From assembly GCA_028821605.1 (NCBI GenBank), contig JAPPFM010000026.1:1-58140 (forward strand): DNA of 58,140 bases, given 5' to 3'. The position numbers and the translations under genes are program-made. The first letter of the stretch is position 1; every line of letters starts with the position of its first letter. Below, piece after piece: positions 42,662-50,005 of the stretch. The notes beneath the pieces were generated by a model. It was not told where the DNA came from. It did no database searches and saw nothing but the letters and a program-made list of their open reading frames with translations. The DNA comes from Candidatus Poribacteria bacterium. Lineage in GTDB: Bacteria > Poribacteria > WGA-4E > WGA-3G.

Positions 42662-43111
42662 AGTAAGAGTTCTCCTGCTTGCTTCGCAGTGGGAGTTTGC
42701 CGCTATCTTAACATAGAGGTTGATGAAAGTCAAATTAATCGTTTGTCTCATCTCTACATCTATGGTGAATTACCAAAATATGTGGAATTTACCAATAGGT
42801 GTGCCCTTCACGAAGTTTCCAAATGGAAGGATAGAGTACTGATCGGGGGTGTATAAGTAATTCAGGATTTACGCAAAGCGCAATGAATTGCGCTACTACG
42901 AACCGGTCTGCTGTGAAAAACACACGTCCTTCCAAGGGACATCTGCTTGTAGTAAGGCGATTTATCGCCTGTCTACGTAAGTCTTATAATTACAGAATTC
43001 ATTAGGAATTCCCTGCAAACTTGTTTTTTTGTTGCATTCGTGTGGCAAATTGTGCTAAACTATTGGAAATTATCGCAGTATTCCTGAATTTAGGCAGAAT
43101 CTAAATAATTA
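42662..43111. other. Divergent intergenic region with palindromic repeats
   Basis: No gene. A block from about 42856 to 43005 holds two hairpins, AGCGCAAT/ATTGCGCT (42877-42894) and AGGCGAT/ATCGCCT (42955-42970), and similar ends (GTATAAGTAATTCAGGATTT and, inverted, GAATTCTGTAATTATAAGAC), so it may be another inverted-repeat element. The rest is AT-rich leader and promoter DNA for the proteasome genes. Confidence 0.6.
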
Positions 43112-43141
43112 TTGGCAAAATTGTGGGAAGTGTGGTAAACT
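43112..43141 (+). promoter_or_regulatory. Probable promoter of the UBact-proteasome cluster
   Basis: TTGGCA, 18 bp, TAAACT, with the extended element TGTGG directly before the -10. The layout (TTGRCA, 17-18 bp, TGTRGTAWACT) matches the rRNA promoters at 57705 and 57834. The predicted start point is about 35 bp before the ATPase ATG. Confidence 0.6.
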
Positions 43142-43182
43142 CTATCGTAAAGTCATCCGCTTCTGTGTGAGGAGACGTTCAC

Positions 43183-45021
43183 ATGTACGATAAGAAGAAT
43201 CGTAGAAATACTGGCGCAGGCCCCGACAGGAATGACCTGTTTATTGAAGATGATGAGGAACTTGAAGAAGAACTCGCTCCTGAAGAGGAGGAAACGAGTT
43301 CTGGCTATTCGTTGCAACTGATTCACCACATTATTGCTGAGACCGCGGTAGATGATCGGCGCCGTCGCTGGCTCCTTGAGCTTCGTCGCTCTATCCTCAG
43401 TGATGAAGGCGAATTTCAGGAAAGGATCCACGCGATTCAGCAGGAGGCACTCCGTATCCACGCAGAAATGGAGGAACAGATTGAAAAGTTGACCGCCCCG
43501 GCGAATCGCATCGGAACTTTGCTCGGATTGCCCAAGGAGGACATCGCCCGCGTTATCGTCGGTGGATCCGAATACTATGCTAACATTGATCCAGAGTTGA
43601 CTTCTAAAAATAACAAGGGAGCCGATCTTAAAAAGGGATTCAGTGTCCTGTTGAATGATGCTTTTGTCGTTGTTGGTGAGCTCGGATACAACGATGCCGG
43701 TCCTATTGCAAAGATAGCTGATCTTTTGCCAGATGGACGGCTCCGTATCGGTCAAGAACCGAACGCGCAATCGGTTATCCTTGAACGCTCTGCAGACCTT
43801 GCAGATGCGAAACTGAAGCCCGGCGATGAAGTTCGGATTGACTCTAACTTCCGAGTTGCAGTTGAACATCTCCCTGCCACAGAGACAGACGCTTACGCAC
43901 TTGAAGCGGTACCGAACATACCGTGGTCGAAGGTCGGAGGACTTGACGATACCATCCAACGCATTAAAGATACGATTGAACTCCCGATTTTGCATCCTAA
44001 ACTCTTTGAACAGTTCCAATATAACGCACCGAAAGGCTTCCTTCTCCACGGTCCGCCGGGATGTGGAAAGACGCTCATCGGCAAGGCGACTGCTTACAAC
44101 CTAACCCAACGGCTCCAAAAAGAGAGCGGAGAGGATGTTGAAGGGTGTTTCCTACATATCAAGGGACCTGAGATCCTTAATATGTGGCTCGGTGAATCTG
44201 AGCGGAAGGTAAGAGAGATTTTTCAGATTGCCCGTGAGAAAAAGGAAGATGGCAAGCTCGCATTTGTCTTTATAGATGAGGCAGAGTCGATATTAGGGAC
44301 ACGGCGTGCCCTCCGGTCGCATAGCATCTCCAATACGCTCGTCCCGATGTTCTGTGCAGAGATGGACGGTATTGAATCTTTGCAGGATGTTGTTATCATC
44401 CTTGCGACAAACCGTCCGGACCTGATTGACCCTGCCATTTTGCGTCCGGGTCGCATTGATAGAAAAATTAAAGTGACCCGTCCAGATGCAGACGCTGCGA
44501 AAGACATCTTCCGCATCTATTTTACCCCTGAGTTACCTATCGCTTCAGAGTTGCTTGATAGAGAGAGCGAAGCGGCACCGGTAGAGGGTGAAACGCCACC
44601 GGAAGTTATCCCAGCTGAGAAGGCGGTGACTGATTTAATCGAACAGGTGGTTGATGAAATGTTCCGTGAGGATGAGGACAACCGCTTCCTTGAGGTTTCT
44701 CTCAGGAGTGGAAGACGTGATGTTCTCTATCGGGGACATCTGTGCAGCGGTGCTATCATTGAGTCTATTGTTCAGAGAGCGAAGGAGTCTGCGCTCAAGC
44801 GTGCAATTGAAAATCCCGAAAAAGAGAGTGGTATCTCGCGCGCAGATCTATTGAATGCGCTTGCCGCGGAGTATCAAGAAAGCGAAATTTTCCCACCAAC
44901 TGAGGCAACTGAGGATTGGCTCAAGCTCCTTGATTACGATCCTGCGAATGTTGTTAAAGTTACGCCTATCAAAGCTGAGAAACAGGAGCGACGCAGAGCG
45001 TCTGGCTCGCGTGTCATTTAG
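43183..45021 (+). CDS. arc: Proteasome-associated AAA ATPase (ARC/Mpa-like)
   Basis: 612-residue ring ATPase that recognises the Pup/UBact tag, unfolds substrates and feeds the 20S proteasome. An acidic N-terminal tail (EDDEELEEELAPEEEE) is followed by a coiled coil (about 45-105, the tag-binding region in Mpa), two OB-type domains (about 105-240) and the AAA domain from PWSKVGGLDD. Walker A is GPPGCGKT (290-297) and Walker B FVFIDEAE (Asp365, Glu366). The ARC-type insertion after the AAA core (about 460-530) is present. The C terminus ends SGSRVI without the penultimate-Tyr (HbYX, GQYL-like) motif that Mpa uses to dock on the 20S core. First gene of the cluster. Confidence 0.95.
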   Translation: MYDKKNRRNTGAGPDRNDLFIEDDEELEEELAPEEEETSSGYSLQLIHHIIAETAVDDRRRRWLLELRRSILSDEGEFQERIHAIQQEALRIHAEMEEQIEKLTAPANRIGTLLGLPKEDIARVIVGGSEYYANIDPELTSKNNKGADLKKGFSVLLNDAFVVVGELGYNDAGPIAKIADLLPDGRLRIGQEPNAQSVILERSADLADAKLKPGDEVRIDSNFRVAVEHLPATETDAYALEAVPNIPWSKVGGLDDTIQRIKDTIELPILHPKLFEQFQYNAPKGFLLHGPPGCGKTLIGKATAYNLTQRLQKESGEDVEGCFLHIKGPEILNMWLGESERKVREIFQIAREKKEDGKLAFVFIDEAESILGTRRALRSHSISNTLVPMFCAEMDGIESLQDVVIILATNRPDLIDPAILRPGRIDRKIKVTRPDADAAKDIFRIYFTPELPIASELLDRESEAAPVEGETPPEVIPAEKAVTDLIEQVVDEMFREDEDNRFLEVSLRSGRRDVLYRGHLCSGAIIESIVQRAKESALKRAIENPEKESGISRADLLNALAAEYQESEIFPPTEATEDWLKLLDYDPANVVKVTPIKAEKQERRRASGSRVI

Positions 45022-45028
45022 GAGATAT

Positions 45029-45189
45029 TATCAGTCGTCAGAGAAGTAGCCGTCGGCAAAAATGGCTGACGGCTGTCGGCTATCAGCAAAGAAACGTTGT
45101 GGCTGTTATCATTTGCGTTATTGCCACAAGTCCCCTCTTACTGATGGCTGACGGAAACCGACCTCTGATGGCTGATGGCTGATAGCCAA
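45029..45189. repeat. CTGATGGCTGAT / GTCGGCTATCAG repeat cluster upstream of dop
   Basis: Short direct and inverted units (ATCAGTCGTCAGAG, TGGCTGACGGCTGTCGGC, then CTGATGGCTGATGGCTGATA) fill the gap between the ATPase and dop. An in-frame ATG at 45175 lies within the last unit, so the first codons of the longer dop frame would be repeat-derived. Confidence 0.7.
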
Positions 45190-46707
45190 ATGGAAAGACT
45201 TTTTGGGATCGAAACTGAATACGGAATAACGCTCGAGAATGAAGCGCACATTGATGCCGTCAAGCAGTCGATTGAGTTAATAAAAAGTTATCGTCAGGAG
45301 GATTTTCGACCGGTCTGGGACTACCGCGGGGAAGACCCTTTTCGAGATGAACGCGGCTTTCGCGCCAGTTCACTTTCAAATCATCCTGATGAAAAAGAGG
45401 AAGAGGAACGCGACCGGAAACGTAATACGAAAGAGCGGCTCTCTTTTGCTGAAATCAAGAGCGATCATATCCTTGTCAACGGTGCGAGGCTCTACAACGA
45501 CCACGCACATCCGGAGTATTCCACACCTGAGTGCAGTCGTCTGTTTGATCTTGTCGCACATGATAAGGCCGGGGAACGTATCCTTCAGCGGTGCGCCGAA
45601 ACCCGAAGCGAAAAACTCGGTAAGCGGGTGCTTTTATACAAAAATAATACTGATTTTCACGGGCATAGTTACGGTTGTCACGATAACTACTTGATGGCAC
45701 GCGAAGTTCCGTTTGAGACCCTCAAACAGGGCATTATGCCGTTTTTCATCACGCGCCAAATCTTTGCAGGGGCAGGAAAACTCGGTATTGAGACGGAAGC
45801 AGGACTCGCAACACCGGGACATTACCAACTCTCCCAGCGATCCGATTTCTTTCACGTGGAGGCGAGCGTGGATACGATGCACAATCGTCCGATTGTCAAC
45901 ACGCGAGATGAACCGCACGCGGATGCGTCTAAATACCGTAGGTTGCACGGCATCGCAGGTGATGCGAATATGTCGGAGTATGCAACGGCACTTAAGGTCG
46001 GTACGACTGCGCTCGTTATTACTTTGATTGAACAACGGAGGATTCCAGCGAGTCTAATACTCGTCAACCCGATTGATACCATTAAGACTGTATCGCATGA
46101 CCAGACGTATCGGTGGATGGTGATGACGGAAGAGGGGAAAACGATGTCCGCCATTGACCATCAACGTGAGTACCTTGCACTCGCACAGAAATATCTCAGC
46201 GAAGATGTGGGATTTGAAACTGATTGGGTGCTCACCGAATGGGAGGATACTCTCAACGCGCTTGAGGCGGATCCGATGTCCCTCATTGACCGACTCGATT
46301 GGGTTGCGAAAAAATGGTTGCTTGAGACCTTTATTGAAGAAGAGGGGATTGCGTGGGATGACGTGTGGCTCCAAAGTTTGGATTTGGAATACCATAACGT
46401 TAACTTAGACGAAGGGCTATACTATGGGATTCCGATGCGGCGTGTTGTTACGGATGAACAGATTGATGCTGCACTTCACAACCCGCCTGCTGACACGCGG
46501 GCGTACTTCCGTGGGCGCGCTGTTGATCGATTCAGCAGCTCTATAAAAGCGATTCAATGGGATAGTATTACCTTCACTGTAAAAGGACGCACCCGCGAAG
46601 TTAATCTGAATGCCCTCGCGGATGCGGAAATTGCGCGTCAGTATAACGAGGCATTAGATCAATCGCCGACTGTTGAAACTCTTATTGAAAAATTGCGTCA
46701 GGAATAG
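45190..46707 (+). CDS. dop: Dop-type deamidase/depupylase
   Basis: Carboxylate-amine-ligase-fold enzyme that removes the ubiquitin-like tag from substrates. About 505 aa from ATG 45190 (MERLFGIETEYG), where family members start; the frame is open from 45175. Identification as Dop rather than PafA rests on the long flexible Dop-loop insertion (about residues 15-85, with WDYRGEDPFRDERGF and an acidic-basic stretch), HAHPEYSTPEC, SYGCHDNYLM, QLSQRSDFFHVE, INTRDEPHADASKYRRLH and the closing DTRAYFRGRAVDRF...WDSITF. The E-x-E ATP/Mg site is IETEYG. Because the tag here ends in Glu, its main task is probably untagging. Confidence 0.95.
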   Translation: MERLFGIETEYGITLENEAHIDAVKQSIELIKSYRQEDFRPVWDYRGEDPFRDERGFRASSLSNHPDEKEEEERDRKRNTKERLSFAEIKSDHILVNGARLYNDHAHPEYSTPECSRLFDLVAHDKAGERILQRCAETRSEKLGKRVLLYKNNTDFHGHSYGCHDNYLMAREVPFETLKQGIMPFFITRQIFAGAGKLGIETEAGLATPGHYQLSQRSDFFHVEASVDTMHNRPIVNTRDEPHADASKYRRLHGIAGDANMSEYATALKVGTTALVITLIEQRRIPASLILVNPIDTIKTVSHDQTYRWMVMTEEGKTMSAIDHQREYLALAQKYLSEDVGFETDWVLTEWEDTLNALEADPMSLIDRLDWVAKKWLLETFIEEEGIAWDDVWLQSLDLEYHNVNLDEGLYYGIPMRRVVTDEQIDAALHNPPADTRAYFRGRAVDRFSSSIKAIQWDSITFTVKGRTREVNLNALADAEIARQYNEALDQSPTVETLIEKLRQE

Positions 46708-46850
46708 TTACCAGTTGTCAGTACGCTGCGCTTTCGGTTTTCAGTTAAACACTTGTGTCAATTGCTTTTAGTGTTCCTGCTACAAGACACCTCTTAACTA
46801 AGTACTGATAACTGAGTACTGATAACTATTCCTCTGATAACTAATAACTA
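46708..46850. repeat. GTTATCAGTT-type repeat cluster
   Basis: CAGTTGTCAGTACGCTGCGC, TCGGTTTTCAGTTAAACACT, a spacer, then inverted CTTAACTAAGTACTGATAAC and direct GAGTACTGATAAC units. No coding sequence. It lies between dop and ubact. Confidence 0.75.
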
Positions 46851-46868
46851 CTAAAAAGGAGAAGCGGA

Positions 46869-47066
46869 ATGGCAGCCAAAATAATTGCTCAGCTCGAACG
46901 CAAACAGAGAGACACAAAACCCATCGGCCCCGGCGATGGCGATGGCGATAATGAAGGACCAAAGCGGCAGAAAGTCAGTCGGCCCGATACGCAGGAATTG
47001 CTCAAACGCATGCGTCGGGTTGACAAAGACCAATCCCGACGCTACCGCCAAAGAACGGGGGAGTGA
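46869..47066 (+). CDS. ubact: UBact ubiquitin-like protein modifier
   Basis: 65-residue Pup-like tag, intrinsically disordered in composition. After MAAKIIAQLERKQRDTKP and a Gly/Asp linker (PGDGDGDNEGPKR) comes the family core VSRPDTQELLKRMRRVDKDQ, the helix that would bind the ATPase coiled coil, and the C terminus SRRYRQRTGE. Ending in Gly-Glu rather than Gly-Gln, it should be ligated by PafA without prior deamidation. This matches the UBact family described from Gram-negative lineages rather than actinobacterial Pup (GGQ/GGE). AAAAAGGAG ribosome site. Its TGA overlaps the prcB ATG by one base. Confidence 0.93.
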   Translation: MAAKIIAQLERKQRDTKPIGPGDGDGDNEGPKRQKVSRPDTQELLKRMRRVDKDQSRRYRQRTGE

Positions 47067-47926
47067 TGAACGATAAGGGCAATTTCCTGAATCGAATGGG
47101 CGCGGAGCATAGAGAGTTTGCGCTAAAGGAAGTCATAAACCATAAGGGCGACTTCCTCAACCTCTTGAAACACGCAAACTATTCCTTGAAGATAGACTTG
47201 CCATCCGAAACCGCACAGCACGGTGCTGATATTGAGATAGCACATAGTACAACTGTTGTGGCTGTTCGTTACGCGGATGGTGTCATGATCGCAGGGGACC
47301 GGCGTGCGACTGCTGGGACCTCTGTCATCTATGACCGAGCGGAAAAGGTCTTGCAGATTGATAAGCATTCTGTGCTTGCTATTTCAGGTTCGCCCGCAAT
47401 TGCTTATGAGATTGCCAGAGTATTGGAGCATTCTTTCCAATACTTTCGCCGCAGTCAACTTCAAGAGTTGAGCCTCGAAGGTAAACTCCGAATGCTATCC
47501 CGGCTCATTCGAGACAATCTACCGATGGCACTCCAAGGCATCGGGGGCGTTATCCCGATCTTTGCGTTGTATGACTTGGGTGCCGCCGATGAGGAGAATG
47601 GTGGAAAGATTTTCTTTTATGATGCACTCGGTGCACACTTTGAAAATGTCAATTTCGCCACAACCGGATCTGGCTCAATCTGGATCCGCGGTGTGTTACG
47701 TTACCTCTCTCGGTTCGGGGATACACCTTTGCAGGAGATGGATGAGCGGCAGGCAACTATCACGATTTTGCGGCTTTTAGACACAGCAAGTGAGTACGAT
47801 GCAGCGACGAGCGGTTACAACGCCAGAGCACAAATTTTTCCAAATGTAAAGACTGTGACACGCATTGGCGTTGAGGATATTTCCACTGATGAATTGGAAG
47901 CATGTTACGCTGAGGCACAGCCTTAA
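47066..47926 (+). CDS. prcB: 20S proteasome beta subunit
   Basis: 286-residue catalytic subunit, N-terminal nucleophile hydrolase. A long propeptide (1-61) ends IEIAHS and the mature enzyme should start at Thr62 (TTVVAVRYADGVMIAGDRRAT); Lys in KVLQIDKHSV and the conserved GDRR, SGSPAIAYEIAR, MALQGIGGVIPIFALYD and GSGSIWIRGVLR blocks fit the family. The residue before the nucleophile is Ser rather than the usual Gly. The GTG at 47063 is possible, but ATG 47066 overlapping the ubact stop is preferred. A Kelch protein gene separates it from prcA, an unusual arrangement. Confidence 0.95.
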   Translation: MNDKGNFLNRMGAEHREFALKEVINHKGDFLNLLKHANYSLKIDLPSETAQHGADIEIAHSTTVVAVRYADGVMIAGDRRATAGTSVIYDRAEKVLQIDKHSVLAISGSPAIAYEIARVLEHSFQYFRRSQLQELSLEGKLRMLSRLIRDNLPMALQGIGGVIPIFALYDLGAADEENGGKIFFYDALGAHFENVNFATTGSGSIWIRGVLRYLSRFGDTPLQEMDERQATITILRLLDTASEYDAATSGYNARAQIFPNVKTVTRIGVEDISTDELEACYAEAQP

Positions 47927-47939
47927 ATAGAGGTAAACC

Positions 47940-49046
47940 GTGAAGACTCATTTGACCTTCGGAATCCTGATTTTGTGTGCGCTGTTAGTTATCAACGTTG
48001 TCAATCTTGCCGCCGAAGAAAATTGGACGCGGAAGGCAGATATGCCGACACAGCGCTCCGGTTTTGATACGTGTGTTGTGAACGGAAAGATCTACGCCAT
48101 AGGAGGCGGGATTGAGGGATTTGGGAACTTGTCCGTCTCAACGGTCGAGATGTATGACCCTGAAGCCGACACATGGGAACGAAAGGCAGATATGCCGACA
48201 CCCCGCTCTAACGTATCTGTCTCGGTTGTAGATGAGAAAATCTATGCGATTGGCGGAACAGAACTGAAGAGATTTGAGATTGATGTCATTATTAACGGCG
48301 AGTTTAGAAAGGTTAAACAGTGGGAGCCTAAAGAACTTCCAACCGTGGAAATGTACGATCCAGTTACAGACACATGGACACAAAAAGCAGACATGCCAAC
48401 ACCCAGAGATACCGTTACATGTGTTGTGAATGGAAAGATATATGCTATCGGTGGACTAGCATTCGATAAAACACAGTGGCGTTTAGATACCGTGGAAGTT
48501 TACGATCCAGCAACTGATACATGGGCAAAAGCCAAAAGTATGAACCATGCTCGCGATGGTGCCGCAGTCAGTGTTGTAAATGGGAAGATTTACGTCATGG
48601 GTGGAACGGGCTGGCCCCAAATTCCAAATCAGCCAGGTCCCTTCCTTTCTAACATGGAAGTGTTTAATCCAAAAACGAATCAATGGCGTGACATACGGGA
48701 GATGTCTGAGCCAAAAGCAAGTCATTCAGCAAGTGTAATTGATGGAAAAATATACGTAATTGGCGGCGGTTTTTGGGGGAACGGACTCTATACACATCTT
48801 TCGACCATTGAAATTTACGACCCCAAAATGGATGGTTGGATATCGAGACCGGACATGCCTATGAGCAAATTGGGACACACCTCTGAGGTAATAAATGGAG
48901 AAATTTATATCTTTGGAGGGCATAGTGACGGTGAGGCAGATCCGAGTGCAACTGTCGAGGCTTACAGTGTAATGGAAGCTGCTCAATCTGTCAATGCAGC
49001 AGGAAAACTTCTGAAAACGTGGGCAACGATTAAAGTGACCCAATAA
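47940..49046 (+). CDS. Exported Kelch-repeat propeller embedded in the proteasome cluster
   Basis: 368-residue protein from a GTG start 13 bp after prcB, with AGAGGT upstream. Signal peptide about 1-25 (LTFGILILCALLVINVVNLAAE), then six Kelch blades, each with KIYAIGG- or KIYVMGG-type strands and VEMYDPxxDTWxxKADMPTPR. The C terminus SVNAAGKLLKTWATIKVTQ resembles the GKLATxWGxLK tail of the proteins at 16589 and 22236. The signal peptide places it outside the cytoplasm, so it cannot act directly with the 20S core. It may be a passenger, or be linked through co-regulation. Confidence 0.88.
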   Translation: MKTHLTFGILILCALLVINVVNLAAEENWTRKADMPTQRSGFDTCVVNGKIYAIGGGIEGFGNLSVSTVEMYDPEADTWERKADMPTPRSNVSVSVVDEKIYAIGGTELKRFEIDVIINGEFRKVKQWEPKELPTVEMYDPVTDTWTQKADMPTPRDTVTCVVNGKIYAIGGLAFDKTQWRLDTVEVYDPATDTWAKAKSMNHARDGAAVSVVNGKIYVMGGTGWPQIPNQPGPFLSNMEVFNPKTNQWRDIREMSEPKASHSASVIDGKIYVIGGGFWGNGLYTHLSTIEIYDPKMDGWISRPDMPMSKLGHTSEVINGEIYIFGGHSDGEADPSATVEAYSVMEAAQSVNAAGKLLKTWATIKVTQ

Positions 49047-49165
49047 CGGTTGTCAGTTGTCGGTTAAGAGGGAAACCTAAATCATCAAGTCTTTCTCTTA
49101 ACCGATAACCGAAAGGTTTTTCGTAGAAAACCGTACCGATAACCGACAACTCTCTTGCGAGGCAC
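49047..49165. repeat. GTTGTCGGTTA-type inverted repeat cluster
   Basis: CGGTTGTCAGTTGTCGGTTA then AGAGGGAAACC..., followed by inverted TCTTAACCGATAACCGAAAG, a hairpin GGTTTTTCGTAGAAAACC, and CCGATAACCGACAACTCTC. No gene. It lies between the Kelch gene and prcA. Confidence 0.75.
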
Positions 49166-49176
49166 ATAATTAAGAA

Positions 49177-49947
49177 ATGCGAGATGAACCGTATCGCTGG
49201 ATAGAAGCGATCCAGGACCGACGAGATTACATCGAAGACCAACTCCGGGTTGGGAGTCCTGTCGTAGGGCTTACCTATAATGAAGGCATGGTGCTCCTCA
49301 CTATCGGTAGAGGACAACGCAAAATTTTTGAGGTGCATGACCGAATTGCCCTCTCCGCAATCGGACACCCGGCTGATATTGAGCGTCTTCGGATGCTTGT
49401 TACGGATACTGCCAGCGTCCAAGGTTTTCAGAACGCCACCGAAGATGTAAATCTACACCGACTCACGAACTTTGTCTTGGCGCACACCTTCAAACAGGCG
49501 TTTGAGTCCATTGTCGGTGAAGCGTATATTATCAAAATGTTGCTTGCCGAACTCGGCAACACTTCTGAGAAAAACCGTTTTACTTGTATCAACTATGACG
49601 GAAATGTTCGGACAGACACGACCACCACTGTTATCGGTGGTACGGGAGCGATCGAAGAGGGAATGCAAAACTACCTCGCTACTGCGTCTACTGATACCGA
49701 CAGGGATTTGACTACTGCGCTCCAATTGGGTTTAGAAACGTGGGCGGTCGGTAAAGAATTGAGTTCGCGGGAACCGGAAGATGCTGAATTGGAAAACACT
49801 CAGATAGATACCGAGCAGATGCATGAGATTGTTAATGCTGCACGGGAAGATGGCGAGATTGAGGCAGGCGTTTTGGAAACCACGCAACGTGGGACGAGCA
49901 AGTTTCGGCTGTTGGCTTCTGAGGAAATTGAAGCCGTGCTTCCGTAA
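49177..49947 (+). CDS. prcA: 20S proteasome alpha subunit
   Basis: 256-residue structural ring subunit that gates the proteasome and docks the ATPase. Family features: WIEAIQDRRDYIEDQLRVGS, VVGLTYNEGMVLLTIGRGQRKIFEVHDRIALSAIGHPADIERLR, then a DVNLHRLTNFVLAHTFKQAFES helix block, and no catalytic Thr near the N terminus. A charged C-terminal extension after about 210 (REPEDAELENTQID) is longer than in archaeal alpha subunits. The ATG at 49177 comes directly after a repeat cluster and has only a weak AAGAA upstream. Confidence 0.93.
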   Translation: MRDEPYRWIEAIQDRRDYIEDQLRVGSPVVGLTYNEGMVLLTIGRGQRKIFEVHDRIALSAIGHPADIERLRMLVTDTASVQGFQNATEDVNLHRLTNFVLAHTFKQAFESIVGEAYIIKMLLAELGNTSEKNRFTCINYDGNVRTDTTTTVIGGTGAIEEGMQNYLATASTDTDRDLTTALQLGLETWAVGKELSSREPEDAELENTQIDTEQMHEIVNAAREDGEIEAGVLETTQRGTSKFRLLASEEIEAVLP

Positions 49948-50005
49948 GTCTTAAGGTTAGGCAAAAAACACCGTGCGATTGATCCTCTTATAACGGACGT
50001 AAATT

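Noticed and set aside
43153-44049. 298-residue minus-strand open frame
   Set aside because: Antisense shadow of the proteasomal ATPase; Cys/Arg-rich with no domain.
47940-49046. Kelch protein as a cytoplasmic ubiquitin-ligase-like adaptor
   Set aside because: A clear N-terminal signal peptide and a possible C-terminal sorting tail place it outside the cytoplasm.
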